A stretch of 64,000 nucleotides of DNA from Arthrinium phaeospermum (Eukaryota; Ascomycota; Sordariomycetes; Amphisphaeriales; Apiosporaceae): positions 1,798,001 to 1,862,000 of the forward strand of contig QYRS01000012.1 of assembly GCA_006503535.1 (NCBI GenBank). The letters are read 5' to 3'. The number at the start of each line of letters is the position of its first letter. Position 1 is the stretch's first letter. A model generated the notes under the pieces. The model was not told the DNA's origin. It ran no database searches and saw only the letters and a program-made list of their open reading frames with translations. The translations under genes and the position numbers were made by a program. This document shows positions 24,234-37,000 of the stretch, piece by piece.

Positions 24234-25210
24234 ATGTCCCCAAGCATCAGGCTCATCTTGCTGTCGGGGCCGCCTTCGCCGCGCAGAAGCAATGCTACTT
24301 CCCACATAAGAACGTCCACTCGCTCGGGATACCGTGCGACCCCGACGCCGAAGGAGCCGTCCCGTGCTGCGAAGCGACGCACACGTGCCTGTCCAACAAG
24401 CTCTGCTGGGACACCAAATGGAACCACGTGCTGCGCGGGGCTGCACCGACCCCTTGTTCCAAGACCCGCCTGCCCCCATCTCTGCGAACAGGAAGCCCAG
24501 GGAGGCGGGCTGGCGTTTTTGCGCCAGTGCAATGGCCGGTTCGACGAGTGGACTTGCGTCGACGACCTGGATGTGACGGACTGCAATCTGCCTTTCCCCG
24601 TCCAGCCGGGGTTTGTCAAGGACTATCGGTCCAGAAATGCCAGCAATGATATACGCAAATGCCAATACCACGAGAGACGCCGCAACTGGGTCATCTTCAT
24701 CTGAAAATCGGGGTCATCTGCAAGAAGCCAAACTTCGGGTTGGACTCGGAGCTGGGTTGGGTGTAGGTTGACCGTTTGCTGGTCGCATTAGCGCTGAGCC
24801 TCTGGTTCTTGAGAAGAACGCAGCAAGAGCTCAAGCAGCTGAGAAGGGACCAGTCGCCTAGCAGCAACCATGCTGCAAGGTTGGGAGAGCAACGTGGAAC
24901 GGGCCAGATGGACAAGCCGCAGGATTCTACACCGAGCACCGGGGGTTACTCGACCTCGACTGGCCCGCCCCCAGTTTACAGGCCAGCTCAATACATGCAG
25001 GCGTCGTCGCAACAACAGCATACTCCTCCTATCTCGCACCAAGCGTCATACCAGCAGCCCTCAAGTAGGAAAATGATATCAAGCCCACGCGAGATGGAGA
25101 GTGATGACCAGATGTTGCGGCATGAAGCCGATTCTACTGTGGTCCAGCCACCTCTTTCGGCGGTTCAGACACCAGCGCGGTTCTACGCAAAGCCTGCTCG
25201 TCCACATTAA
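24234..25210 (+). CDS. Cys-rich single-pass membrane protein (Mid2-like topology)
   Basis: With one frame break near 24280, a signal peptide leads into a Cys-rich ectodomain (QKQCYFP, IPCDPDAEGAVPCCEATHTCLSNKLCWD, then ACPHLCEQEAQGG and WTCVDD). After a probable intron near 24700-24755, a Gly-rich stretch passes into one hydrophobic membrane helix (LVALALSLWFL) closed by RR. A charged, Gln/Pro/Ser-rich tail of about 130 residues runs to 25210. The Cys pattern recurs in many fungal surface proteins of unknown role. The topology resembles wall sensors such as Mid2, but I see no proof of that function. Another break near 24440 is needed to keep the ectodomain frame. The C-terminal half is a clean open frame. 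Confidence 0.62.
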
Positions 25211-25904
25211 CTAGCATGGCTTATGAGAGAGCACGCATAATTGGAAGGCGCAAGCGCCAGACCCTTGACTTCCTCAGTTGAAGACATGCTTTGGGGGTTG
25301 GTATTGTTGGAAAGTGGCTGCTAACAGGCTGCTTGGCTCCGAGTCAGAGTCGCACTTGGAATGGCATTCGTTTCCAATGGTTGGGACTGACTTGAAATCG
25401 CCAAACTAGCCACTCAATGTACGAACAGATGTAGTAAACTAATTGAACTTGTATTTAAGCTTGGGGCGTAACTTCAAGCAATATACATGCGGTGGGAAGG
25501 AGTAAGACTGCAGCCGGAATGAAGTCCGATGAAAAGACAGGCTCTTTGGGAAATGCCAAGATTCTGAAGGTAATCGGGTGAGACATTAACATCAATTGTT
25601 TGACAAGAACCGACACGGGAGCACGTATAACAACATCAGTCGCTGTGTCCAAAAATTGTTTTCTGATGAAGTGTAGTGGCCAGTAGATCCGCCTCCATTC
25701 AGAGAGACAAGGCCCGGCCCCACTATCCCGCAAAGTTGGCCTAGCCATTTTCCGCCCAAGCTCCATCCAGCAAGCCTTCTCACCCTCCCACGAAGCTAGC
25801 TCCATCAAAAAGTTCGCGAAGGTGGTCAAACGTCACCCCCAAACCACCCCCCACGACGACACCAATTGGCCGTCCGCGACCGATCACACACACCCCCAGA
25901 TACC
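25211..25904. other. intergenic, 0.7 kb
   Basis: 3' UTR of the membrane-protein gene and promoter of bL9m. An antisense open frame at 25455-25829 has no recognisable motif. Confidence 0.4.
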
Positions 25905-26878
25905 ATGGCCTTCCGAATACAACCTCTGGCCCGACCGGCCGCCAGGGCCACCGCCTTCGCCGCCGGCTGCACCAGCTCCAGCGCCACCTCCACATCGACA
26001 GCGACAACCTGCCGCCCGCTTCTGTCGTCCCTCTTCCAGCAACAGCAGTCGCAGCAGCAGGTCCGGTACGCGCGCACCATGACCAAGGCCGAGGAGGAGG
26101 ACCTGCAGGGCATACCGGTGCGCCTGCTGCGCGACATCGTCGGCTTCGGCCGCAAGCACGCCATCATCCGCGTCAAGCCCGGCCGCATGCGCAACGTCTG
26201 GCACCACAAGGGCCTTGCCGAGTACATGACCAAGGCCCGCTTCGCCGAGCTGGGCGTCACCGAGGCCGCCATCGGCGTCCGCGACCGCACCTTCGGCACC
26301 CAGCTGCTGGTCGACGACGAGTCGGCCGACGGCGCCAAGAGCGGCGGCGGCAGCAACCAGAGCAAGAAGAACAATGCGATGCTCGAGGGCGGCAGGACCC
26401 AATCGGTAAGGAAGCTTTTTGTCTCATGTATGCCCAGAAGCTGAAATACTAACGTCGAACCCCCATCCAGCCCGAAGAAACCCGCGCCCTCTTCGACCAA
26501 ATCATCCCCGAAGTCCTCACCTTCGCCCGCAAACCCATCACGACCCCCGAGTCCTCCGAGCCCGTCGTCCCCCGCTCCCCGGCCCTGGCCGCCGGCGCCG
26601 TGACCTCGACCAACACCGAGGAGCCCGCCGCCCGCCATCTTCGGCTCCGTGACCGCGCACGACATCCTCGAGATCGCCCTCGCGGGCGCCCAGGCCGTGC
26701 GGCCCGGGACTGTTCTGAGCGGCGCCCTCCAGGCCCGCGATATCGTCATTCTGGGGCTCGAGGACGGCGAGACCGCATCAAGCACCTCGGCCGCTTCGAG
26801 GTCGAGGTCCGCGCCGGCGGCGACGGGGTCATGCCCCTGCGGAGGATCGTCGAGGTCGTGCCCGAGGGCGAGGCCTAG
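25905..26878 (+). CDS. mitochondrial large-subunit ribosomal protein bL9m
   Basis: Nuclear-encoded component of the mitochondrial ribosome. Residues 1-58 are rich in Arg, Ser, Thr and Ala and end near RYARTM, as a targeting presequence. The bacterial L9 N-terminal domain follows at about residues 70-110 (VRLLRDIVGFGRKHAIIRVKPGRMRNVW). Exon 1 is 25905-26405. The intron is 26406-26470 (GTAAGG..CCAG, with a TACTAAC branch site). Exon 2 is 26471-26878. Exon 2 carries the rest of the fungal extension and a conserved C-terminal part (HDILEIALAGAQAVRPGTV, IKHLGRFEVEVRAGGDG). Two one-base breaks, near 26637 and at about 26773 (CC where CCC fits), are probably errors in an essential gene. The long antisense open frame here is a shadow of high third-position GC. 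Confidence 0.87.
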
Positions 26879-27807
26879 GTGGTAGAGACAAGAACAAAAA
26901 AAATATGTCACAGGTCAGGAGGCTCCGTCTGTCTAGGATTTCTTTTACCTGAAGGTCCCACCGGCAGGAAACACTGGCCCCTGCCCCCCTAAAAAGAGAA
27001 GCAGGCGTCGGCTGCAAACTTGGGTCAAGGACAGGGGCAGAGAACCCGGCATCCAGGCCTACTTGCTCAGACCGTGTAGGAAGGACCTGCAGATACGGGT
27101 CGGGGGGTTGTTGATTGTATACTAGTTCGACAGAAGTGCCGATATTGTATATACACATGTACCATACCATGGGCAGGCTGTCGTCCAGGACCGAGCAGAC
27201 AAGGAGGCGGCTCGGGGGTGAAACACATAGACCGCATAGAACTTACCTAGGTAGCTAGCATGCATATCTGTACAAATACTCGAAAGCACACCAATCTCGC
27301 AAGCAACGCACCAATGCACGAAATGACGGGACTTGCTGGTCCATGAACGTTTTGCCAACGCTATCTCTTGAGGGATGCCGTCTATGAATGATATCGGGTA
27401 TACTACAAACTAAAGAACCAATCTTCTCTCCCCTTTCGCTTGGTCACGTCATTGATGGTCAACAAAACAAAACAAAAACATACATGCAATCTTCAGAGAC
27501 GGTGTCAAACGTCCTATGCCGAGCACCATCCCTAAAGAGCGTCAAACAAGAAAAATACAAGAAGACGATCAATCTAGGCCTAGCTGCGAGACCAACCAAA
27601 AGAATGCAAAAACGCCCTCCTCGCATGTGTCGTCCGAAGTCCACCCATCCAAAACCCATGATGAAAATGCATCCCTCTCAAAAATGAGGGAACAAAAGAA
27701 ACACGAAGCGAAAGAACAGCCAGGGCACCGGAACTCCCCAAATCGGTATATGCCATGCATGTTTCCAATTCCGCTCTACCGAAAGTACTCATCTCTTTTG
27801 ACGGACA
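26879..27807. other. intergenic between convergent genes, 0.93 kb
   Basis: Holds the 3' ends of bL9m and Atg11. Several short open frames overlap on both strands with no motif. Confidence 0.4.
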
Positions 27808-30800
27808 TTACTGGCCGGGATAACTGACATCCAGACTCCAGAGTTCGTCCCAGACCACGCTCTGATCGCGACCATCAGCATTGGCGCTGCTGGCATTGCT
27901 CGTGCCGCGGTAAAATTGCGGCGGTGGCGCTCCTATTGCCGTCTGGGTGTTGCTACTACGCTCCCAAGTATGTGGGCGGAAGTAAGCGTTGCGGGCGGCA
28001 GGAGCAGGGACAGGAGGCTGACGATGACGGCGCCGCGGAGACAACGATGATCGCTGCTGGTCCTCGATTAGTGAGTAGACACCTCGAATAGACGTAATGC
28101 CCTCCCGTTCACCATCATTGCTCAAGGACCGAGCAGGGCATCCACATCGTGATGTCGTACCTCGTTTCCAGTGCCTCCTTGACCGTCCGCATTGCTCGCT
28201 TCACCGTCCTGTGCTTGCACATTGGACAGCGATGCCTTGCTGGAACCATCGTCATGCCGTGCCTTAGAAGGGCTTCCCACCAGCGCGGTTTCGGAACCCT
28301 GGCCCCCAGTGATGGGACTGCCCGCAGACTGTTGGTCTCCGACGCTAGAGCGCTGCTCTTGGCGGCACTGGCACCAGCGCCTCCCGCGAACGGCAGTTCT
28401 TCCTAGTCGAACTGCCAGAGCTACTGCGCCGCGTCTTCAAGCTCTCACTAAGAGTCTTGCTCACGGCCTTCATCTTGGCATTGTCGCCACCGCCCGACAA
28501 AAGCTTGCTCGCGCCCGAACGTGCCTGGTGGGTGTGCATGTCGGCCCGAGCCTCGACGTTATTCGTGGCTACCGTGCTCTTGCCCAGACCCGGAGTAGAA
28601 GGAGCGCCGGCCTTGTCCTCGATCGCATCAATGAGCCACCAGCGCAGACCATCCGACAGGTCGAAGGGGTTGTCAAACTCGTCTCCTGTGTTGACGGAGT
28701 CGGTCTCTGAGGGCGGAAGCTGGGCAGCCGTCGAGGAAAGACTCTTAGACAAACACAACACGTTCCTGGATCCGCGTGATCCGCGCCACAAGCCACTCTC
28801 GCTGGCGTAAACGGTGGCTTTCTTGCTCGCGCAGGAAAAAGTGCGGGCAACCAACGTTGAAAGCCGCCCAAGCGCCCGTGGTCTGATTACGAGTGGGCAA
28901 GAATAACGCCAAGTCGCCCTCCTTAAAGTGTCTGAAGGCAATCTTGTCGTGCGCGTCTTTGACTGCAGTATGAGCTCGTTCTTTGTAGGCACGGGCGTCT
29001 CGAGTCATCTTGCGAGCAGTATGCTCGGCCTCCTTGACACGTCGATAGAGGGTATTCGCAAAGATATCAATGTCAAAGAAGCCTGGCCCCTTAACAAATG
29101 ACTGGTACTGCGCAGCCTCCATATCGCCATCTTCAGCATTCATCCAGAAGAGAAGTTTCAGATCAGTACTGCTGGCCATCGGCGCTGTGGCCCAAGACAC
29201 GGAACGACGGATGGAACTGCTGGGGTCGGACGAATCATTGGGATCTCGGGCGGTTCGCTCGGAGCGCGGAATTTTCTGGATGGTGAACTCCCCGTCCTTC
29301 CGCGTGACCGAGAAGCCCAATCTCTCGAGGAGTCGGCAAAGCCGTTCGTTGTGTGTACAACCGTTGTGTGATGTCCTTGGTGCGGTCACTGCGGCCTTCG
29401 AAGCGCTGATTGAGACCAGTAAGACGGGTTTCGGAAGACTTGAGCTTCTCTTGGTACATCCGTACTTCTTCCTCGAGGCTGCCCACCTGAGACTGCCTCG
29501 ATGCTAGAGACTCCGTCAACTCTGCAACTCGCTTCTCCGCATCTTCGAGCTCTGTTCGCAGTGTCTCGGACCCTGACTCGCCTTCTGTCATCTCTCTTGC
29601 GGAGGTCGCTGAGCTCATCTCGACTCTGTTTCAGTTCCCCTTCCAAAGCAGCGCTCTTAGCCTTCTCCCCCTCCAAAGCTTCGCGTAGCTTCATTCGAGT
29701 GGTTTCCTCAGTAGACAATGTGTCTTTGGTAGTTGACAGTTCGGCTTTGGTATCGTGCATGTTTTGTTGTGCAACTTCCAACTCCGACTTCAAGATCGAC
29801 ATGTCCTCTTCCAACGACTTGAACTTGGTGAGAACCTCGGTAGACTTATTGGTGACAGCCTCCATCAGATCATTGACGTCTTCGGGCACCCGGTCTCGTG
29901 GTGACATCTGCCCGTGCAGGTCTCTAAGTGTGCGAGCGTGGAGCTGAGAGGTCTGCTCGGATGTTTCCGCTCTGCTCGTCAGATCCTTGGCATTCTCCCT
30001 GGCTTCCTGTAGTTGCCTCTCGAGATCTTCGTTGCGCTGAATCTGTATCCGGGCCTCATTGCGGAGGTACTCGACCTGTCCCTGTGTCTTCAAAGCCTCG
30101 TCCTGCTTCTCCTTAGTCAAACGCTCACCTCATCTTCGAGTGATCGCAGCTTCTCGTCGTAGTTGACCTTTTCGTTTTCCCGGGATTCGCCAAAGTGTTC
30201 GATCTCGTCTTCGGTTTCCTCGAGGCGGGCTCTGAGCGTCTTGACCTCGTCTTCCAAGACTTTCGCTCTTCCATGAACTCTCGCTTCAAGGCTTCCATAT
30301 TGCCCAGGAGATCCTTCTTGGTCGAGTTGACTTCCACCATCTGCTCCTCACCTCCTTGGTGCGAGCGGCTGCTTCTTTGAACAGAGCCGACTGCCCCTGC
30401 TCCGCCTTGAGTTCGCCTTCCAGTTGGGCTACGATTCACAAGAACCCCGTTAGCTTCGGATGCGGCTGAACCCCTGCGACTTTCGGACGCCCGTGGTGAT
30501 CTGAGAGAAGCAGCAGAGTCGGTGCGTTCGGGTTGCCCACCTGGTTGGAATAGACCGCTTATACCCGGCCTAGACTCTGTACTCTGCCGATGCAAGACCC
30601 TCGAGACGACGAATGCGACTCTCCGCCGTCTTGAGCTTGTTCTCCAGCTTCGACTTATCGTCTTGGAGGGTTCGGAACAGATCGTCATCGCCGCGAATCA
30701 TGAGCCCACTACGACCAAGCGCCGCCTCGTGAACGCTTCCATTCTTGAAGGCCTTGAGTCGTTTGGCTTGCTGTTTCGTTGGCGCGCTCAGCTCATCCTT

Positions 30801-32433
30801 GACGATCTTGGCCACTTCCTCAACCATAGTATCGTCAACTCCTTGCTGCTGGACTTCGGTCATGAAGTCTTCGAGGTCGCGCTTTGTCACGGATGGCCAG
30901 GTATCTTCGTCGCCCAGAAGATTTACTTCAAGACCCAGCACAGCATCGTTCTTATCTGGGCCATACGTGTTGCCAACGACTTTTTGGAACTTGCGTCGAC
31001 GCTTGAGCTCTTCGTCCTGGAACAAAGCCATTTCGTTGGCCAGTGTGGAAGAGTCGGTTTTGACCTTGTCCTGCCACTCACGTCTCCGGACGGCCTCGGC
31101 TACAAACGATGCGTACATGAAGGGTAACTGTTGTATTAAACGAAGGTAATCAAAGGTAGTCATCTCCTCCTCTCCCTGGTTGAGTAAAGTCATCTGGGTC
31201 TTGACGTTGTGGTGTAAAGATGTGATTTCAGCAATGGTGCGCATAAAGACGAGCGAACCCGATGCCAGGTCGTTGCGGGCTTCGGTTGCATAGCGAAGCA
31301 TGTCGTCCATCTCTTGAGCGCGCGTACGTATGCTGGGCAGAAGTCGTTCCGTATGGTTCGATGCGGTTTTCGAGACCTGCTGCAGATCTCTCTTGGACGA
31401 AGAGTAGCCAAGAGTAGTCTCGTAGCGGTATCAATCTTCTTGGCCACCGCCTCGATGTCTTCCAGCAGTTGCACACTTTCGTTGCCGCGTTGCAATGCCG
31501 AGCGGGACATGACCTTTTCGAATTCCTGGAAGGTCGTCACATCCATCAAACATCTTGGCGGCTGTTTTATCCAGCTCAGAGACCTTGTTGTTGAACTTGC
31601 GCAACGAGGTGTTCGCTAGCTTTCCAGCCTTGCGGGTCGATCGAGGTCGATCAAGTCCTCTAACGTCGCTTGCCGGGACTTCCGCGTTTCCCTGCCCGTC
31701 ATGAAGCGCACCATGGTGGGCGAGATATTGACACTTCGTGCAATCTCCAGCAGTCGTTCCCAGTTGTCGGCGAGCGAGTTGTAGTCCTCCTGCGTGGGCG
31801 TCACCCAATCCTTCAGCTCTTTGTACTTGGGCTCGATCGGGCGGACAGCGGTGTCGAGGTTGGCGACGGCAGCATCGAGACACTTGACCATGACGTCCAT
31901 CTCACTGTGGCGCGCTTGGGCGGCTTCAGCCATGGCGGCGCAGTCCTCGACGACCGCCAGCGCCCAGTCGCGCCGACTCTTGAACAGTTCGTGCCATGAT
32001 TGCAGCGAGTGGGTGTCGGTCAGGGAATTGGGTGCGGCGGAAACGTTGTAGCGCTTCGGGAGCGGTTCTTGCGACACTAACGAGGCCGGAGTGCCTGCGG
32101 TCGATGCCTGTATGATGCGATGTCGTAGATGTAGACCTCTTTTTCCGTTTGTATTGTCTGGAGTTTGGCCGTCTTGCCGTGGGGCGTCAGAGTGACAATG
32201 TTTTGGACCGGAATGGCGCTCTGTCGAGCTACCCAGGACTTGAAATCATCTAGGCTGCAGCAAGAATCGAGTCAGTTGCCATCATCACCACAATAACTGG
32301 GCCGGACCAGCAGGGCGAACCATGCATGGGCCAGGTGCAATCAGGAAGGGACGGGAACGTACGTTGCGAACTGCGAGATGTCAACCTGCAGGCGCTGGCC
32401 CGTATGGGCTATCAACACCTGCGTCCTGGTCGT
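27808..32433 (-). CDS. atg11: autophagy-related protein 11 (Atg11), frame-disrupted
   Basis: Atg11 is the scaffold of selective autophagy (mitophagy, pexophagy), linking receptors to Atg1 and the pre-autophagosomal site. Exon 1 (32363-32433) encodes TQVLIAHTGQRLQVDISQF. The intron is 32255-32362. Exon 2 begins LDDFKSWVARQSAIPVQNIV and LTPHGKTAKLQT. The body has the Atg11 N-terminal helical region (SLQSWHELFKSRRDWALAVVEDC; VKCLDAAVANLDTAVRPIEPKY), long coiled coils through about 29400-31400, and the C-terminal Atg11/FIP200 domain (FKEGDLALFLPTRNQTTGAWAAFNVGCPHFFL; EWLVARITRIQERVV). The tail ends VVWDELWSLDVSY before the stop at 27808-27810. No in-frame ATG precedes exon 1; an ACG sits where the start is expected (32431-32433). 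At least six frame breaks are needed, for example near 32110, 31640, 31540, 30130, 29370 and 28130. Confidence 0.93.
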
Positions 32434-33211
32434 TAGGTGGTTCGGGGTCTGGTTCTGGTTCTGCCTTTTTTCCTTTGTTTCCCTGTTGACCACCAATCTT
32501 TGATAAGTTAAGGTTGGGCAGTTTGATTTTATTATTACCCGTCACCGGTCTCTCTAAATTTCGGTGCTTATTGGGAGACGATGGATGCTAAAGTCCGACC
32601 AGACACCCACGCGAACAATGGCATAAGGCTTCCTCTGGGCCACGCAGCATCGAATCAGGAATCGTCACTCGCGGTCACTCAGTGAGTAGCTCTGACTTGT
32701 TGCTCGCCCGCCCGGTTGCCACTAAGAAAGACCCTGGCAACCTGACCGTGCTAGTCGTTATCGTTGTGCGTAGTGGGGTATTGTGATTGCCGCCTGCTGA
32801 TCTCGCGGTCTGCTGGCACTGGGAGACTGGTTGGGAGTCTTATCAGAGGTGGTTGGTGGATGTTCCAATATGCCGGCGGTAAGAGATGGTTTGTTTGGTA
32901 GACAATTCGGTCTGCATACAGAGGAATCGGATGGAATACGAAAATTTACCAGCAGTTTGTGATCTAGGGTGCGGATTGCAGATATTCCCCTTCAAGGTTC
33001 GGCCGGATCTTCAACTTGGGCTGCAGAGCATCAATCATCAGACAACCGCCACAACGGCCCAGCCCAGTAGCTTCAGCCACACTTACCGCCCGCCCGCGAG
33101 AAACGCGTTTGGCGGATGTAAGGATATCTACAGTGCCTCGAGGTGTAACAAGTCTGGCTGGATAATGCAACTTTTTCTTTTATTTTGGGCATACCTTCAA
33201 AATAATTGAGA
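32434..33211. promoter_or_regulatory. shared divergent promoter of Atg11 and CENP-H genes
   Basis: 778 bases between two genes transcribed away from each other. Contains no supported gene. The 32886-33209 open frame ends just before the CENP-H start and has no motif. Confidence 0.5.
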
Positions 33212-34037
33212 ATGGACCGCTCACCCAGAAAGCCGGCTGCTATGGCTACCACATCGGGCGAAACCACAGAATCGGGCGAGCTACTGCTGTCAGATCAAGA
33301 GAAGCGCGTCCTAGAGCTCTACGACCAGTTGCAGCAACTACAACTTGAAATAGCGCATCAATGCGCACAACAGTTATGTCCCTGGTGAGTAGGCACTTTG
33401 ACTGCCCATGCCGAGCATATGTTGACGTACTTTTAGGTCGACAAGAACCGCAATCTATTGAAGCAGCGCAAGAGGCTTTGCTCGAAACGAGAGCGAAATA
33501 CGTTCTGCGCAATGATGTCGCAGAAAGCGTGTTGTCCGTGAAGCCCGTTTTGCAGGCAGTACACGCGGGAAGCAGGGCATCTCCTATTGAACGGTACGTT
33601 TGGGTGGCGATCTATTTGACTAAACGTTGTCTGCCCTTAACTGACGGGATCACACCAGCGATTTGCTCCCAGTGGTGCAAGAAAGGGACGCGACATCGAC
33701 GACCTGGCCCAGCAGTCGACCGAGCTCCGCGCTACTCTGGACGATCTCACCGAGACGGAGGCCAAGGTACTCCGGTTGAGCCGGGAGAATGCGGATCTCG
33801 CATCCGAGGTGCTGGAGCTCGCCGCGGAGGAAAAGCGTCAGCGAGACGACGCCCTCATCTCGAACCCGGCGCACCGCGAGGCGATTGCCCAGCTGGAGGC
33901 GCAAGTCCGGACCAGTATCGGCGCTGGCGGGTTATGAAGGGTACGGCGAGTGCCATCGTGGCTGGGAGCGGAGTCGACTGGGGCAGGATGAGGGTCTGAG
34001 GAAAATGGTACTGGATGAGGACGAGGATGGAGTCTAG
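33212..34037 (+). CDS. CENP-H family inner-kinetochore protein (Fta3/Mcm16-like)
   Basis: CENP-H is a subunit of the CCAN/Ctf19 complex at centromeres. Exon 1 (33212-33384) is a short helical coiled coil (DQEKRVLELYDQLQQLQLEIA). Introns fit at 33385-33436 (GTGAGT..TTAG) and 33594-33658 (GTACGT..CCAG). Later exons give RAKYVLRNDVAESVLSVKPVLQAVHAG, SPIERDLLPVVQERD and a long coiled coil (LDDLTETEAKVLRLSRENADL). The diagnostic C-terminus is RWRVMKGTASAIVAGSGVDW then LRKMVLD, matching the CENP-H signature. One-base breaks near 33356, 33709, 33930 and 33990 are needed; correcting the first also makes the intron 1 phase agree. Length, about 240 residues, fits the family. Confidence 0.84.
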
Positions 34038-37000
34038 GGGTGTTGCCAGGAAGCGGTCCAGTTGGGTAAGCTCGTTCGTTTCACAGCTGCTGTTACGATA
34101 CGTGGGCAAGTGAACGAATACCGGTAACAACACATAACACAGGAAAGTCAAAGTGATTTGTCGTATTTCTACATGTTGGACTTACACATGGATTGCTGCA
34201 AGGGTTGTGAAAACAAGACGTGAATCCAACTTCCCATCAAGTTTCCAAAATGGCATGCCTATGTGGTTCATGTAGGTAGTAGAATACTACACCCAGCGGG
34301 GGGCGGCCCGGCCACTGGGAACGAATGTGATCTCCGTTTGGCTGGATGTTGTCAAAGTCTGGCTTTCTCTCCTTCTGTCTCTCACGTCAGTCACGCAACC
34401 AGGGGTACCCCCAAAAAAGCCAGGACTAGAGATTTTCGCCGCTTGCGAAAACGACGCTGTAGTGTTGGGCAACCCATGTGTTCAATCAAGACTTTGCGGG
34501 TATCGCAAAGCTCGTGGAGTGCATATGTAAGTAAGAAGGGTCCTGAGATGGCGGGGGGGTGTGGGTGGCGAGATCGGGGGGGGGAAGGGGGACGGGCATA
34601 TGCATGTGCAATTCGCGATCACCACAGGCCGGGCTGGACTGTTGGCTCAGAAGCTGGGCGGGCCAATCTGAGAGCAGCTGTGCCTGAATGGAAGAGGATT
34701 AGCGTCGTTGCAGTCGTCGAGGTCGGTCGCATTGGTTTGTCTGGGGTCCATGTCGCTCTCGTTTCAAGTCCATTTGATTGTTTAGTTTGGTTTGGGGGAC
34801 GACAGGAAAACCCCGTCTTGTTCGAGGTGAGAGGCTGTGATCAGCAATCATCAACGCCGAGGGCCCATGCTGCAAGCTGGTGATGATGGAATTATTGACA
34901 ATACTGGAGCAAATAGCTTCAGCTACGCGGATGTGGGAATCGAGGAGGCATATTCCACGTGATGTCAAGGTTACAATGGAGTGAAATCAGCCGGCCGTCA
35001 CTTTTCCAAGGCAGACCCTGACCTGGGGCGCGTGGTTGGCTGGTTTGGGGGACGACAGGAAAACCCCGTCTTGTTCGAGGTGAGAGGCTGTGATCAGCAA
35101 TCACATCAACGCCGAGGGCCCATGCTGCAAGCTGGTGATGATGGAATTATTGACAATACTGGAGCAAATAGCTTCAGCTACGCGGATGTGGGAATCGAGG
35201 CAGAGGCATATTCCACGTGATGTCAAGGTTACAATGGAGTGAAATCAGCCGGCCGTCACTTTTCCAAGGCAGACCCTGACCTGGGGCGCGTGGTTGGCTT
35301 GCTTATTGTTCCTATTCCTATCTTGTCTCCGACTGTCTCCAGGTGATTGATTTGTTCTTATTATGGTCGTTTATGCTTTGCCGAGTGGATTGGCCTTTCC
35401 GGCCTGGGCTTGGAGTAGGCGTCGCGGTGGAGGACCGTCGGATTATCGACAGTGCGGATTGGTGCGACACACGCAGGGAAGCCCGCGAAGAAACCTGGCA
35501 TGGCCTGTACAGTGTACTCCTCCGGACACCAGGTACATTGAGCTCAACACTGATTTTGCCTCTGGATTGGGGCTAGCGAGACATCCCATGCTTGCCATTG
35601 TCCGTTACTTTGGACGTTGGTTGCTAGCGTTGGAATACGTTCAAGGCAATAAGACATGACATCGCGTCCTCCCCTGTTGCGCATAAAGCAGCATCGGGAT
35701 CAGTCTGGACTTGGGTGCTTGGAGTGTTGTCGGATTAGCCATCCGCCCATTAACCCACGAGTGAAATGATAGTAGCCCTGGGTGGTTGGTTCAACTCCCG
35801 AGAAGACGGGGTGCACCACTGTACCCACTCATGATAGGTAGCTGAAGGGTTATCGCCATGGGTGCAGTATTTGACGTGACAGACAAGCTCGGTATCTTGG
35901 AGGGGCGGGCCTTGCATCGATACCCCTATGCAACGATCGTGGCAGTTGCGAGCAGCATGTAAGTATGTAGCTCTCTGCTCTGGAAACAGAAAGGCCGATT
36001 TGCAGTGGGGATAGAGCATGGTTGCACTTTCAAAGATGCGTACGACACGTTCACCGGGCAGGCAGATTAACCACTATCCTGCCTCACGAGAAGATTCAGA
36101 TCAAGCGTTTGCGCCGTGAGCCGCTGCAACATAGGCGGTGATCATGCAGTGCTAACCAAACGGCTGTGCCTTGAGTTATCGTCTGGGAAGAGCTTGTATG
36201 TAGGTAGCTTGTATGTAGGAGATTCGTGACAAAATGTTGCTGCAGGCCACATCAAGTCTTGAAGTGGCTTCGGAGACAACAGCAGATGACTGCCCGCATT
36301 ACACTATGTTAGCATCCTCATAGCGCCTGCCATATGGCTAAACATCGGTCGTTCGTGGTAATGTGAACATTAGTTGATGAGCCAATACCGATGGTAGTCG
36401 AAATGAAATCAGTAGCCAGCATGCAGAGCTATTGTCGAGATGATCCATAGACAGCGAGTGATGAATGAGCTTAGAAGTGGGATTGAAACAAAGCGCGTTG
36501 ATAGGTTGACTAATAAAAGCGTGTTAGGAGGGGCCTGTGGCATGTTGGAGAGAGTGTGCGTGTGTCAGCTTTGTTTGGGAGGAAGGCAGAAGGAAAGGGG
36601 AGAGAGGGTGAGGGAGGTGGCTGCAGTTGGCCAAGCATTGGAACATGAAGGCGACTCCAAGAAAGCTGTGTCGTCCGTGTCCTGGGAGCAGCAAGGAAAG
36701 GCAAGAAGAGAGGGAAAAGTCGGCCGTAGGCAAATTGGGGGACCGTCGAAACTCCCAGCAAAATGGTGTGTCACGGAAATCAGCTGCTGCGCGACAAAAG
36801 CACCAGCTTCTAAAAAGCATCGCACCCACTTGTTCGTCATGGAACAGTAGATAGGCCAATGTACCACTCACGCTAACCAGGGACCGCGAGGTACATGGCC
36901 TGCTACCGAGCTGCGAGGTTCACTCAGCCGTAGGTGTGTGACAAACCGACGGCCCTGGGAGGGTGCAGGTAAAGGCGTAGGCAAAGTCAGTGGGCGCAGG

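Noticed and set aside
25826..26911. 361-codon minus-strand open frame antisense to bL9m
   Set aside because: Opposite strand encodes a clear ribosomal protein with intron and branch site; the antisense frame follows from high third-position GC.
35775..35800. B-box-like GGTTCAACTCC suggesting a tRNA
   Set aside because: Flanking bases do not form a T stem and no acceptor or D arm is present.
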